Positions 8,225-17,821 are shown, numbered from the stretch's first letter. The stretch: DNA of 24,013 bases from UBA1049 sp964525815 (GCA_964525815.1 CAZGJQ010000025.1:1-24013); one strand, 5' to 3'. Program-made: numbers and translations. Notes: generated from the sequence alone by a model not told the origin.

Positions 8225-9150
8225 TGTTCGGCACCGCCGCTCTCGTTATCGAAGAAGGCTCGTACAAACTGCTCCGAATCAAAGGGCTGCAGATCCTCGA
8301 GCGACTCACCCACCCCGATATATTTTACCGGTATTCCGAGCTCCCGCTTGACTGCAAGAATAATCCCACCCTTTGCCGTGCCGTCCAGCTTTGTAAGCAC
8401 AATCCCGCTTATGGAGGCCGCCTTACCGAACTCCTTAGCCTGTATTAGTGCGTTCTGTCCCGTAGAGGCATCCAAAACAAGCAGAGTCTCTTTTGAGCAA
8501 CCGGGCAGCTCCCTGTCGATTACACGATTGATCTTCGCAAGCTCATTTAAAAGATTCACCTTATTGTGTAACCGCCCCGCGGTATCTATAATTAAAACAT
8601 CAGCACCCTGTTTTTTTGCGGCCCCCGTGGCGTCAAAGACCACAGCGGCGGGATCGGCACCTTCTTTTTGCTTAATAAGCGGCACCTCGGCACGCTCCGC
8701 CCAGATTTCCAGCTGCTCTATTGCAGCGGCACGGAAGGTATCCGCAGCCGCGAGCAGTACATTCCTTCCGCTCTGCTTAAGGTTTGAGGCTATTTTACCG
8801 ATTGAGGTGGTCTTACCAACTCCGTTTACCCCGATAACCAGAATAACCGAAACTCCGTCCCCAATATTAAGCGGTTCTCCCTCTCCTACCGTTTGCTTCA
8901 GTATGTCTATAAACTCCTGCTTTGCCAGCTCGATTTCCTTAATTTTTTTCTCCTTAAGCACCTCTCGCAGCCTGTCCACAATCTCCTGCGAGCTTGCAGC
9001 ACCCACATCCGCCATTATGAGCAGGTCGCAGAGCTCCTCAAAAAAGTCGTCGTCCACTTTGTCATATGACGAAAAAAGATTATCTATCGGTGTCAGAAGC
9101 GCATTCTTTGTCTTCTGTAATCCCGCCTTAAGCTTATCAAAAAAACCCAT
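8221..9150 (-). CDS. ftsY: Signal recognition particle receptor FtsY
   Basis: FtsY is the membrane-bound SRP receptor GTPase that delivers ribosome-nascent chain complexes to the translocon. The 309 residues comprise a short N domain (1-95, starting MGFFDKLKAGLQKTK, a likely amphipathic membrane-binding helix without the long acidic A domain) and an NG GTPase domain. The GTPase has the P-loop GVNGVGKT (107-114), ADTFRAAA (136-143), DTAGR (189-193) and TKLD (253-256), ending in the closing helix GVGESLEDLQPFDSEQFV. Its ATG overlaps the smc stop by one base (TGATG), and its own stop overlaps rdgB. The order smc-ftsY is widespread in Firmicutes. Confidence 0.97.
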   Translation of the reverse strand: MGFFDKLKAGLQKTKNALLTPIDNLFSSYDKVDDDFFEELCDLLIMADVGAASSQEIVDRLREVLKEKKIKEIELAKQEFIDILKQTVGEGEPLNIGDGVSVILVIGVNGVGKTTSIGKIASNLKQSGRNVLLAAADTFRAAAIEQLEIWAERAEVPLIKQKEGADPAAVVFDATGAAKKQGADVLIIDTAGRLHNKVNLLNELAKINRVIDRELPGCSKETLLVLDASTGQNALIQAKEFGKAASISGIVLTKLDGTAKGGIILAVKRELGIPVKYIGVGESLEDLQPFDSEQFVRAFFDNESGGAEQ

Positions 9151-12100
9151 CAGTTAGTGTACTCCTTTATATTTTCCTCAAGCCTTGAAACATTGAGCTT
9201 TATGTAATCGGATATACCCTTCTGCCGCATGGTTATTCCATACAGGGTATCCGCCCGTTCCATAGTCCCTCTGCGATGCGTTATCAGTATATATTGCGTG
9301 CTGGAGCTGTTTTGCCTGATATAATCGGCAAACTTGACAAGATTAATATCATCCAGCGCACTTTCTATCTCGTCAAAGATGCAAAAGGGTGCGGGGTTTA
9401 CCTTTTGCAACGCAAGGTACAGTGCGATTGCCGCAAAGGACTGCTCCCCTCCCGATAGGAGCGAAATATTGCGCACGCTCTTTCCGGGCGGCTTAATTAT
9501 AATTTCTATACCGCATTCAAGAGGATAATCGGGGTTCTCCAGCTCAATATAAGCCTTTCCGCCTCCGAACAGCTCGGAAAACACCGTTCCGAACTCCGCA
9601 TTTATATTATTGAAGCAATCTACAAAGGTCTGCTTCATTTCGGAGCTGAGCCTTGCTATCGCACTGTCCAGGCTCCTGCGGGTCTTGTTCAGGTCGTCTG
9701 TCTGAGCTGTAAGAAAATCGAACCTCTCCTTCTCTTTTTTATATTCCTCCACCGCATTAACGTTTATACTGCCCATCGACCGAATACGGCTCTTGAGCGA
9801 GTTCAACCGGGAGGGTGCTTTCTGCATTTTTTCCTTAGGAAGCCGATAGGGTAATGCGGAGGAATAGGTGAGCTCGTACTCGTCCCATAGCCTTGAGGAT
9901 AAATCCTCGTAGCTGTCATTAAGCTTTGACTGCTTTGCCTCCAAGGAGGTATACCTGCGGAACGCCTCCTCCTTTTCGGACTGGGACTGCTTAACCGCAC
10001 TTCTGATACGGTTAATCTCCTTTTCCTTGTCCTCTCTGCCGGAGAGCAGCTTTTGCAGCTCCTCCTCGTGTCCCTTTATTTCCTCTTGAATCCTGTCCTT
10101 TTCACCGTCAAGTGCTTCTATCTGCCGTTTCCGCTCGGATATATTCTCCTTTGTCTTTTCGGTCAGAATATTCAGTTCCTCAATACGACTCTCGCAGCCT
10201 TTTATTCGCTCCTCAAGCTGCCCTACCCTCTCGTCACGACGCTCGCATTCGGAACGCAGCTCCAGCACGGAGAGGCGCAGAGCATTCAACCCGCCGTAAG
10301 CGGTCTCCTCCTGCTCCTGTGCAGCTCTGTATTTTTCTTTCGAATCGTTCAGCAGGGCTCTCGCCTCTTCCAGCCTTTGCTCGTCTGCCTTTGCGGAAAC
10401 CGAGAACTCCTCTTTTTGTTTTTTAAGCAGGAGCAGCCTTTCCTCCCCCCTGCTCCTTTCGGTGCTAAGAGCGTCCCTGCGCTTTTTCTCCTCGTCCAGC
10501 CGAATCGAAGCGGTGTTAAATTCGGCAACCAAGGCATCAAGCTTAGACTTTTCTTCGTTAATATGAGCTTCGAGCGAGGTTATTTCCCGAGTTATTCTGT
10601 TAATCCCATCTTGAACGGCGGAATGCTCTTTATCCTTGGCTAAAAGAAGTGAGTTCTTCTTTTTAATCTCAGCCGACAGCTGTTCAATATCGACCGCACG
10701 GGTCAGCAGCCCGACCTTCTTGGCGGAGGAACCGCCCGTAAAGCTTCCGCCCGCATTAATAACCTGACCGTCTGCGGTTACTATTTTTATGCGGTAACCG
10801 CTTTTTTTGGCAATCATTGCTGCCGAATCAATATCGGAAGCGATAACGGTTTTACCCAGCAGGTTATCTATAATTCCCTGATACTTTTTATCAAACTCAG
10901 CCAGCTCCGAGGCGATTCCTATATAGCCCTTTATATCCTTTATCTCGGACACATCGCACTTTCTGCCCTTGACCGTGCTGAGGGGAAGAAAGGTCGCTCT
11001 GCCCGCTTTTTTATCCTTAAGGTGCAGTATAGCCGCCTTTGCGTCCTCCTCACCGTCCACCACCACAAACTGAACGGCGGCGGCAAGTGCTGTTTCGAGC
11101 GCAACGACATATTCACCCTCCGTGGAAATCAAAGAGGAAACGGTGCCGTGAACCGTGATAGGCTTACCGCCTGCTCTGATTTTTCCATGCTTAGAATCGG
11201 ATACAACCGTCCGCACACTCTCTGAATACCCCTCGAGCAACTGCTCCATTCTGTTCAGGTGCTCCCGCTTCTGCTCGTCTGCTGCGAGTAAAAGCCGTAT
11301 GGATTCCGATTCTTTTTTTATTTCTTCCCTCTTTTTTCTTGATTGGTCGGCTTCATTGGCTTTTTCCCTGCTTTGCGTTAGCAAAGCATCAAGCTCAGTC
11401 CTTTTCTCCAGCTTAGCCTCGCTTGCCTTTTTCAGCTCCTCCTTGAGGTCGGTTATTCGCTTTTCGGACTCAGACAAATTCATTATGGACGTCTCTATTG
11501 AGCTACCCGCAAGCTCAAGCTCGGCTTCTATTCTTGCTCCCGTCGTCCTGAACGAGGTGTTCTGCTCATAAATATCCGAGTAGCTTAAGCTCGCCCGGTC
11601 AAGCAGCTCCCGGAGTGCCATTACCTCGGTATGCTTTGACTCATAATTGCTCTGCTCTGCATCTGCCTCTTCGCTCAGCGCGGACAGCTGCTCTTGCTTT
11701 TCTTTTGCTTCTGTTCTTGCTTCCTCCAGAGTCCGAGAGGTTGACATAATATCTGCACTGACAGAGCTTACCGCTTGCTCATTCTCCCGAATAACCCGCT
11801 CAAAATGAGCGATGTCGTTTAAAAAAACCGCTTTTTTTGCTTCCGCTTCCGAGCTGCTCTGATTAGCCTCTGATTTTTTGCGCTCGGTCTCGGACAATAC
11901 CCGTGAGAGCTCGTAGTTCTCGTTAATTATATTGTCCAGCGATTCCTCCAGCGTCAGGAGCCGCTCCTCCTTCTGCTCAAGCTCATATTTTGCGGAGTTG
12001 AAGTCAATTTCACTCTTATTCAGCTGCGATTTAATATCGTCAATTTTGTCCAGCCACAAAGTTATCTCCAGCCCCTTTTTCTCCTCCGAGAGCACAAGGT

Positions 12101-12821
12101 ATTGCTTGGCGTTTTCCGCTTCCTTTGCGAGCGGACCTATGCGGGCGGAAACCTCCCCCAAAATGTCGTTTATTCTTATAAGATTATTCTCGGTGTCATT
12201 GAGCTTTCTTTCCGCTTCCGCTTTTTTATGCCGGAATTTGCTTATACCGGCGGCTTCCTCGAATATGCTTCGACGCTCGTCCCCCTTTTGCGAAAGAACC
12301 TCGGCTATTTTCCCCTGTCCTATAACCGAGTATCCCTCTCTGCCTATTCCGGTATCATAAAAGAGCTCGTATATATCCTTTAACCGCACCTGTGTCTTGT
12401 TTATGTAATACTCACTTTCGCCGCTGCGGTAGTACTTACGTGTAATGGAGATTTCCTTATGGTCGGATAGGGTTGCTTTTTTTTTCGTGTCAGAGCTCTT
12501 TTCCTCCTCGGTAACAGCTCCGAAATCCATCACCGAGTTTTGCGCCTCATTAAACTCCTCCTCCGTGTCCAGAGTGATGGAAACCGAGGTGTAGTTGGAG
12601 GGAGGTCTGCTTGCGGTACCGTTAAAAATTACATCCTCCATACGCTTGCCTCTGAGGCTCTTCAGGCTCATCTCGCCCAACACCCAGCGCATAGCGTCCG
12701 AAATATTAGACTTTCCGCTTCCGTTAGGACCGATTATTGCGGTTACTCCACTGTTGAAGGTTATTTTTGTTTTATCGGGAAAAGACTTAAAGCCCTGCAT
12801 TTCTATTGATTTAAGCCGCAC
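9150..12821 (-). CDS. smc: Chromosome segregation protein SMC
   Basis: SMC is the ATPase of the SMC-ScpAB condensin that folds and segregates the chromosome. The 1,223 residues show: an N-terminal head with Walker A GPNGSGKS (31-38); a first coiled coil rich in E/K/S (about 165-520); a hinge (about 525-700, ending NAGGSFTGGS); a second coiled coil; and a C-terminal head with the ABC signature LSGGEQSFAAIALYLALQ (about 1,120) and Walker B plus catalytic Glu in FCIFDEIESALDD (about 1,149). It is some 30 residues longer than the roughly 1,190 typical of Firmicutes. An extra acidic/lysine segment at about residues 92-121 of the head accounts for most of this. The start is GTG (12819-12821), giving the expected MRLKSIEMQGFKSF opening, with AAAGGA nine to ten bases upstream. 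Confidence 0.97.
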   Translation of the reverse strand: MRLKSIEMQGFKSFPDKTKITFNSGVTAIIGPNGSGKSNISDAMRWVLGEMSLKSLRGKRMEDVIFNGTASRPPSNYTSVSITLDTEEEFNEAQNSVMDFGAVTEEEKSSDTKKKATLSDHKEISITRKYYRSGESEYYINKTQVRLKDIYELFYDTGIGREGYSVIGQGKIAEVLSQKGDERRSIFEEAAGISKFRHKKAEAERKLNDTENNLIRINDILGEVSARIGPLAKEAENAKQYLVLSEEKKGLEITLWLDKIDDIKSQLNKSEIDFNSAKYELEQKEERLLTLEESLDNIINENYELSRVLSETERKKSEANQSSSEAEAKKAVFLNDIAHFERVIRENEQAVSSVSADIMSTSRTLEEARTEAKEKQEQLSALSEEADAEQSNYESKHTEVMALRELLDRASLSYSDIYEQNTSFRTTGARIEAELELAGSSIETSIMNLSESEKRITDLKEELKKASEAKLEKRTELDALLTQSREKANEADQSRKKREEIKKESESIRLLLAADEQKREHLNRMEQLLEGYSESVRTVVSDSKHGKIRAGGKPITVHGTVSSLISTEGEYVVALETALAAAVQFVVVDGEEDAKAAILHLKDKKAGRATFLPLSTVKGRKCDVSEIKDIKGYIGIASELAEFDKKYQGIIDNLLGKTVIASDIDSAAMIAKKSGYRIKIVTADGQVINAGGSFTGGSSAKKVGLLTRAVDIEQLSAEIKKKNSLLLAKDKEHSAVQDGINRITREITSLEAHINEEKSKLDALVAEFNTASIRLDEEKKRRDALSTERSRGEERLLLLKKQKEEFSVSAKADEQRLEEARALLNDSKEKYRAAQEQEETAYGGLNALRLSVLELRSECERRDERVGQLEERIKGCESRIEELNILTEKTKENISERKRQIEALDGEKDRIQEEIKGHEEELQKLLSGREDKEKEINRIRSAVKQSQSEKEEAFRRYTSLEAKQSKLNDSYEDLSSRLWDEYELTYSSALPYRLPKEKMQKAPSRLNSLKSRIRSMGSINVNAVEEYKKEKERFDFLTAQTDDLNKTRRSLDSAIARLSSEMKQTFVDCFNNINAEFGTVFSELFGGGKAYIELENPDYPLECGIEIIIKPPGKSVRNISLLSGGEQSFAAIALYLALQKVNPAPFCIFDEIESALDDINLVKFADYIRQNSSSTQYILITHRRGTMERADTLYGITMRQKGISDYIKLNVSRLEENIKEYTN

Positions 12822-12827
12822 TGTTTA

Positions 12828-13850
12828 TCATTCCTTTATCTTTATGACCGGACTGTACAGCCCAACGTCAGCCGTCATTACTTCTATTTTTTTAAGACCG
12901 AATTCCCGGGTCAACCGGTTAATCACCCCACCGCCGTGCCCGGTAAGCTTGGAGGTCTCTCCGTTCTTCACATAAATAACCGCGGCCTTACCCCGGCAGT
13001 TCTCTTCTTTTAGCTGTTCATACAACCGCAGATAATAGAGCCTTGATTTAACAAGCTCGCCGATTGCGGGATGATTTGCACCGTATTCCGCCGCCGCAAG
13101 CCCCTCCGAGGAGTGCAGCCCGATTTTTAATACCGCAACTCCGGCTCTCACAAATTTATCCAGGCACAAGGCGCTGTGCAAAACGGCATCCTCCTCCGAA
13201 AGAGGAATGTATGTACCGTTCCTTACCATATCCGACAATGCGGTTCCCGAAAAAACCACGGTCGGATAAATGCGGGCGCTTGTCGCTCCCATTTCAATAA
13301 TGGCGTCTGCGGTATCAAGCTCATCCCTAGCTGTTGAGAGGGGTAGTCCAATCATCATCTGTCCCGCAAGGTTAAATCCGCAATCCCTTATGAGAGAAGC
13401 GCTCTCATAGGACGCTGCTGCGGTATGTCCCCTTCCGCTCGCTCTCAATACCCTGTTGCTTATGCTCTGAATACCCAGCTCAATATCGGTTACGCCGTGT
13501 GCCTTTAATAGCTCGAGTATACTTCGGCTTATATAATCAGGACGGGTGGAAACCCTGATTGAGCTGATTCTTCCCTGCTTTATATACCCATATCCGGTCT
13601 TTAGCAGAGCGGTCATTCGCTCATGCTCTATACCCGTAAAGCTCCCTCCGAAAAAGGCAAGCTGTACTTCCGTTCCATTGCTTATGGTCTTAAGCGCGGA
13701 TTCCAGCGTATTCTCAAGCTCCCATAGCTCCTCATGCAGCCCGGGCTGGTTCCTGCTCTTTCCGGTTATGCTTACCTGTGAACAAAAAACACAGCTGTTT
13801 TTACAGCCCGAGTGGGGTATAAAAAACGGGATATTGCTATGAATCTTCAT
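12828..13850 (-). CDS. Radical SAM protein, Elp3-like family, of unknown substrate
   Basis: A cytoplasmic iron-sulfur radical SAM enzyme of 340 residues. The cluster motif is C16-x3-C20-x2-C23 (HSGCKNSCVFCSQ). It is followed by FFGGSFTGIE (SAM-binding GGE-like loop), RVSTRPDYI, ELGIQSISNRVL and GQMMIGLP, which resemble the Elp3/YhcC branch of radical SAM proteins. The C-terminal third resembles the Radical_SAM_C domain. It has no acetyltransferase domain, so it is not a complete Elp3. A radical SAM gene between rnc and smc is common in Clostridia, suggesting a link to RNA or translation, but the substrate is unknown. Its start overlaps the end of rnc by 14 bases. It ends in tandem stops TGA TAA, seven bases before smc. 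Confidence 0.88.
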   Translation of the reverse strand: MKIHSNIPFFIPHSGCKNSCVFCSQVSITGKSRNQPGLHEELWELENTLESALKTISNGTEVQLAFFGGSFTGIEHERMTALLKTGYGYIKQGRISSIRVSTRPDYISRSILELLKAHGVTDIELGIQSISNRVLRASGRGHTAAASYESASLIRDCGFNLAGQMMIGLPLSTARDELDTADAIIEMGATSARIYPTVVFSGTALSDMVRNGTYIPLSEEDAVLHSALCLDKFVRAGVAVLKIGLHSSEGLAAAEYGANHPAIGELVKSRLYYLRLYEQLKEENCRGKAAVIYVKNGETSKLTGHGGGVINRLTREFGLKKIEVMTADVGLYSPVIKIKE

Positions 13851-14559
13851 CTATTGTTCCCAGCAGAATCAATGCCTCTCTCGCCGCAAGCTGCTCCGCC
13901 TCCCGTTTTGAACGCCCTTTTCCGGTACCGAGCAAATTGGAGTTCAAAAAAACGCTGAAGGTAAAATACCTGTCGTGAGGCGGCCCCTCCTCGCTCATCA
14001 GCCTATACTCAAGGCTCTCCTCCGGTGTCTGCTGAACTATTTTCTGTAATAGTGATTTATAATCCTCATTAAGTCCGGTTGCCGCCTTTTCGATTGCCTG
14101 CTTTACTTTGGGCAGCAGGAACCTTCTGGCTTTTTTTATTCCGCCGTCCAGATAAATTGCGGCAAGCAGAGCCTCAAATGCGTCGGCAAGAATGCTTCTT
14201 CTCTTTCTTCCCTGTGAAATAAGCTCTCCATGCCCGAAATACATAAAATCACCCAGCTCAAGCTCGGTAGCAAAATCAAACAACGAACCCTCGCAGACAA
14301 CCATAGCCCTGACCCTTGTCAGCACTCCTTCGTCGAACCTCTTATAGCTCTTATAAATATAGTCGGATACGATAAGGGATAAAACCGAATCCCCCAGAAA
14401 CTCTAAACGCTCATTACAGGGGAGCTTTTCCTTATGCTTGACCTCATTCGAGTAGGAGGAATGGGTAAGTGCTTTTTTTATAAGAATCTTGTCCTTGAAG
14501 GTGTAGTCTATTCTTTTTTCCAGCAGCTCAGTCGGCTTCGGAAGCCGGTTATCCTTCAT
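13837..14559 (-). CDS. rnc: Ribonuclease III
   Basis: RNase III cuts double-stranded RNA, processing rRNA precursors and structured mRNAs. The 240 residues contain the signature NERLEFLGDSVL (49-60, with E53 and D57) and the second metal-binding pair D126 and E129 in LADAFEALLAAIYLDGG. A C-terminal double-stranded RNA-binding domain lies at about 165-236, recognisable by GKGRSKREAEQLAAREAL. All four catalytic acids are present. It overlaps plsX upstream by 11 bases and the radical SAM gene downstream by 14 bases, so it is tightly coupled within the operon. Confidence 0.97.
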   Translation of the reverse strand: MKDNRLPKPTELLEKRIDYTFKDKILIKKALTHSSYSNEVKHKEKLPCNERLEFLGDSVLSLIVSDYIYKSYKRFDEGVLTRVRAMVVCEGSLFDFATELELGDFMYFGHGELISQGRKRRSILADAFEALLAAIYLDGGIKKARRFLLPKVKQAIEKAATGLNEDYKSLLQKIVQQTPEESLEYRLMSEEGPPHDRYFTFSVFLNSNLLGTGKGRSKREAEQLAAREALILLGTIDEDS

Positions 14560-15562
14560 TCTCTATCTCCTTTTTATTATCCGAAAAACCGGTTGACATT
14601 TTTTCTATTATTCCGCTTTTATAGAATATAACCGCCTGCTTAATCGCCGAGTAAATACCCTTCTCATCCGAGCTCCCGTGCGCCTTTATTACCGGTTTTG
14701 CTATGCCGAGGAAAGGGGCACCTCCATATTCCTTATGGTCCATCTGCTTTTTTAACGCTGCGGTGCTTTTTTTTGTAATAAGCCCTGCAAACTTTGATGT
14801 GGCATTATAGTGAAATATACCCTTAATCTTCCGAGTCATAAAAGCTCCCATGCCCTCCATCAGCTTAAGGGCAATGTTCCCCGTAAACCCGTCGCATACC
14901 ACCACATCACAGAAGTCCGCCGGTAAATCCCTACCCTCGCAGTTTCCTATAAAATTGATGCTGCTGTCCGATTTTAAGAGCGAATATGCCCGACTGTAAA
15001 GCTCGGTGCCCTTACTCGCCTCGCTTCCGTTATTAAGCAGTGCAACACGAGGGTTCTCAATACCGAGAACACCCTTTGCGTACAGGGAGCCCATTCTGCC
15101 GAACAAGGCGATTATCTCGGGAGTAGCATCGGTATTCGCTCCCACATCCAGCATTATAAAGGGGTTCTCCAGCTTTATGACCGTACCGAGAGCCGCCCGC
15201 CTTACTCCCTTTACTCTTCTGATAAGAAGGGATGCCGCCGTAAATAAAGCGCCGGTATTTCCTGCGCTGACCAGCACATCCGCCTCCCCGTCCTTGAGCA
15301 GTCGAGCGGCAATCGCCATAGAGCTGTCCGCCTTTTCCCTCATAACGCAAACCGGCTCGTCGTCCATCATAACGACGCTGTCCGAGGGAATCAGCTTTAT
15401 TCTGTCCGGTACTCCGTATTCCTTTAGCTTTGACTCGAACCGCTTGTCCCCGACAAGCAAAATGTCCAGGTCAAAATCCGAAGCCGCTTTTATCGCTCCG
15501 TTTATAAGTATTTCGGGCGGATTGTCTCCGCTCATAATGTCTAATGCAATTCGTGTTCTCAT
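14549..15562 (-). CDS. plsX: Phosphate acyltransferase PlsX
   Basis: PlsX converts acyl-ACP to acyl-phosphate, the donor for PlsY in phosphatidic acid synthesis, at the inner face of the membrane. The 337 residues align by eye with the family along their length: ALDIMSGDNPPE at the start, MREKADSSMAIA, VSAGNTGALFTA, FIMLDVGANTDATPE, ALLNNGSEASKGTEL, FIGNCEGRDL and VVCDGFTGNIALK. The usual DAMGGDxxPE opening reads DIMSGDNPPE here, a G-to-S change; the D and following G are kept. It begins six bases after topA and overlaps rnc. The acpP gene that usually lies between plsX and rnc is not present. Confidence 0.95.
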   Translation of the reverse strand: MRTRIALDIMSGDNPPEILINGAIKAASDFDLDILLVGDKRFESKLKEYGVPDRIKLIPSDSVVMMDDEPVCVMREKADSSMAIAARLLKDGEADVLVSAGNTGALFTAASLLIRRVKGVRRAALGTVIKLENPFIMLDVGANTDATPEIIALFGRMGSLYAKGVLGIENPRVALLNNGSEASKGTELYSRAYSLLKSDSSINFIGNCEGRDLPADFCDVVVCDGFTGNIALKLMEGMGAFMTRKIKGIFHYNATSKFAGLITKKSTAALKKQMDHKEYGGAPFLGIAKPVIKAHGSSDEKGIYSAIKQAVIFYKSGIIEKMSTGFSDNKKEIENEG

Positions 15563-15568
15563 TTTTTG

Positions 15569-17821
15569 TTATTTGCCCTCGCTCCAGCCGCATTTGCTGT
15601 TACAATAATAATATTCCTTGTTCTTCTTTTTTAAGACAAGACCGCCGCAATTCGGGCAGCGTCTCTCCTGCGGTATATCCCATACGGAGAACTCACATTC
15701 CGGATATTTTTCGCAGCTGAAATAGGTCTTTTTGCTCTTAGTCTGCCTGGCTAACAGCCTTCCGCCGCATTCCGGACAGGCAATACCGCTGTCCTTATAG
15801 TAAGGCATGGTAGTTTTACAGTCCGGATAGTCGCGACAGGCAAAAAAGCTCCCGAACACTCCCTTGCGCAGCACCATATCACCTCCGCAGTTCCTGCATT
15901 TGCGGTCGGCGATTATTTCCTTGCCGCTATCCTTTTCCTCATCCTTACCGGCATCCAGCCGACTCGTATTTTTACAGGTGGGATAGTTCGGACATGCCGC
16001 AAACTTTCCGAACCTACCCTCCTTTTCTATCATTCTTGCTCCGCATTTATCGCATATTATATCGGTCTCTACCTTCGGCAGCTCAATCCTCTCATCCCCG
16101 AGGCTCTTTTCCGCACCGTTGAGCTGCTTCTCGAAATCGGAATAAAACTCCTTTAAAACAGAAATATAATCCTCAACGCCGCTCTCCACCCTGTCAAGGT
16201 TTTCTTCCATCTTTGCGGTGAAATTATAGTCAACTATGTGCGCAAACACTTTTTTCATCAAATCGGTGGTTATAAAGCCCAGGTCGGTCGGTACAAGAGC
16301 CTTACCCTCCCGCTTTACATAGCCTCTCGATATAATGGTTGTAATGGTGGGCGTGTAGGTGGACGGTCTGCCGATTCCCTTTTCTTCCAGTGTTTTTATA
16401 AGCGAGCCCTCCGTATAGCGGGAGGGAGGCTGTGTAAAATGCTGCTCGGGAGTTATGCTCTCTGTTTTAAGCTCCTGCCCCTTTTCCAAATTAGGAAGCT
16501 GCGCCTTACCGTTTCCGTTTCCGTTTCCATTACCGTTATTATCCTCGTTATCCTCGGCAATATCCTCATATAGTGCTTTATATCCGGGAAACTTAACGGT
16601 TTCGCCGCTTGCACGGAATATATACCCGTTCGAAATAAAATCACATACAACCGTATCCATAAGCGCCGGACTCATCTGACTAGCCATAAAGCGCTCCCAA
16701 ATAAGCTTATAGAGCCTGTACTGGTCCTTGCTGAGCTTGTTTTTTATGGAATCAGGACTTATGCTCGGGTCTGAGGGGCGAACAGCCTCATGTGCATCCT
16801 GAGAGTTCTTTTTTGTTTTATATACATTGGGTTTCTTGGGATAATAGCTATCTCCGTACTTTTCGCTAATAAACGCTTTCGCCGCTTCCCTTGCTTCATC
16901 TGAGATTCTTAGCGAATCGGTACGCATATAGGTAATAAGACCATGCGTCCCCTTATCACCGATATTTACACCTTCATACAGCTCCTGCGCAATCATCATC
17001 GTCCGCTGAGATTGAAAGGCAAGCCTTCTGTTAGCCTCCTGCTGCAGCGTCGAGGTTATAAAGGGAGGCTGGGGACGGCGGGTTTTTACGGATTTTTTTA
17101 TTTCTTCTACCGTGAACGGTGTCTTTTTAACCTTATTTATAATATTGTTGACCGTGCTCTCGTCCGGAAGCTCTATCTTGCCGTTTTTATCACCAAAAAA
17201 CCTTGTGCTGACAGCAACGCCGCTGTCTGTAATCAGCTTTGCCGCTATCGTCCAGTATTCGGTGGGAACAAATGCCTTAATTTCCTCCTCCCGCTCAACG
17301 ATTATGCGGGTTGCCACCGATTGAACCCTTCCTGCCGAAAGACCGCTCTTTATCTTCTTCCAGAGAAACGGACTGATTTTGTAGCCTACAATTCTGTCGA
17401 GTATCCTTCTCGCCTGCTGGGAGTTGACAAGGTTCATGTCCAAATCCCTTTGGTTCTTTATTGCTTCCTTAAGCGAATTCCTTGTGATTTCGTTAAAGGA
17501 AATACGCTTGACCATATTCTCGTCAAGCTTAAGTACGGCTGCGAGGTGCCAGCTTATCGCCTCCCCTTCTCTGTCGGGGTCGGTTGCGAGAATAACCCTG
17601 TCTACACCCTTTACCTCCTTGCGAAGAGAATTTATAAGCTCACCCTTACCTCTTATATTTATATATTGAGGGTTGAAATCATTCTCAATGTCGATACCCA
17701 GCTTGCTCTTGGGCAAATCCCGTACATGCCCTTTTGAAGCAACCACCTTAAAACCTTTTCCCAAGTAGCCCTTAATCGTATGTGCCTTTGTGGGTGACTC
17801 GACAATAACCAATGTTTTCAT
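15569..17821 (-). CDS. topA: DNA topoisomerase I (type IA)
   Basis: TopA relaxes negative supercoils through a transient 5'-phosphotyrosine link. The 750 residues have an N-terminal Toprim domain (1-115) with E8 and DPDREGE (81-87), the type IA core with SAGRVQSVATR (162-172), and the active-site tyrosine Y298 in THGLITYMRTDSLRIS. A low-complexity Gly-Asn run (about 429-438) interrupts the core before the RYTEGSLIKTLEEKGIGRPS block (468-487). Four C-terminal zinc-ribbon modules follow (about 605-750), each opening with CxxC and closing with Cx5C or Cx3-4C; the last is degenerate. The ATG at 17819-17821 has only a weak GGA seven bases upstream, with GGAG further off. It is probably led by a structured leader in the 121-base gap after dprA. 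Confidence 0.97.
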   Translation of the reverse strand: MKTLVIVESPTKAHTIKGYLGKGFKVVASKGHVRDLPKSKLGIDIENDFNPQYINIRGKGELINSLRKEVKGVDRVILATDPDREGEAISWHLAAVLKLDENMVKRISFNEITRNSLKEAIKNQRDLDMNLVNSQQARRILDRIVGYKISPFLWKKIKSGLSAGRVQSVATRIIVEREEEIKAFVPTEYWTIAAKLITDSGVAVSTRFFGDKNGKIELPDESTVNNIINKVKKTPFTVEEIKKSVKTRRPQPPFITSTLQQEANRRLAFQSQRTMMIAQELYEGVNIGDKGTHGLITYMRTDSLRISDEAREAAKAFISEKYGDSYYPKKPNVYKTKKNSQDAHEAVRPSDPSISPDSIKNKLSKDQYRLYKLIWERFMASQMSPALMDTVVCDFISNGYIFRASGETVKFPGYKALYEDIAEDNEDNNGNGNGNGNGKAQLPNLEKGQELKTESITPEQHFTQPPSRYTEGSLIKTLEEKGIGRPSTYTPTITTIISRGYVKREGKALVPTDLGFITTDLMKKVFAHIVDYNFTAKMEENLDRVESGVEDYISVLKEFYSDFEKQLNGAEKSLGDERIELPKVETDIICDKCGARMIEKEGRFGKFAACPNYPTCKNTSRLDAGKDEEKDSGKEIIADRKCRNCGGDMVLRKGVFGSFFACRDYPDCKTTMPYYKDSGIACPECGGRLLARQTKSKKTYFSCEKYPECEFSVWDIPQERRCPNCGGLVLKKKNKEYYYCNSKCGWSEGK
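16505..16540 (-). repeat. In-frame hexanucleotide repeat encoding Gly-Asn units in topA
   Basis: Three perfect copies of GGAAAC (minus strand; GTTTCC on plus at 16511-16528) are flanked by degenerate copies (GGTAAT, GGTAAC-like), coding for a run of alternating Gly and Asn. Six-base units keep the reading frame, so length could drift between strains without breaking the enzyme. Confidence 0.8.
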
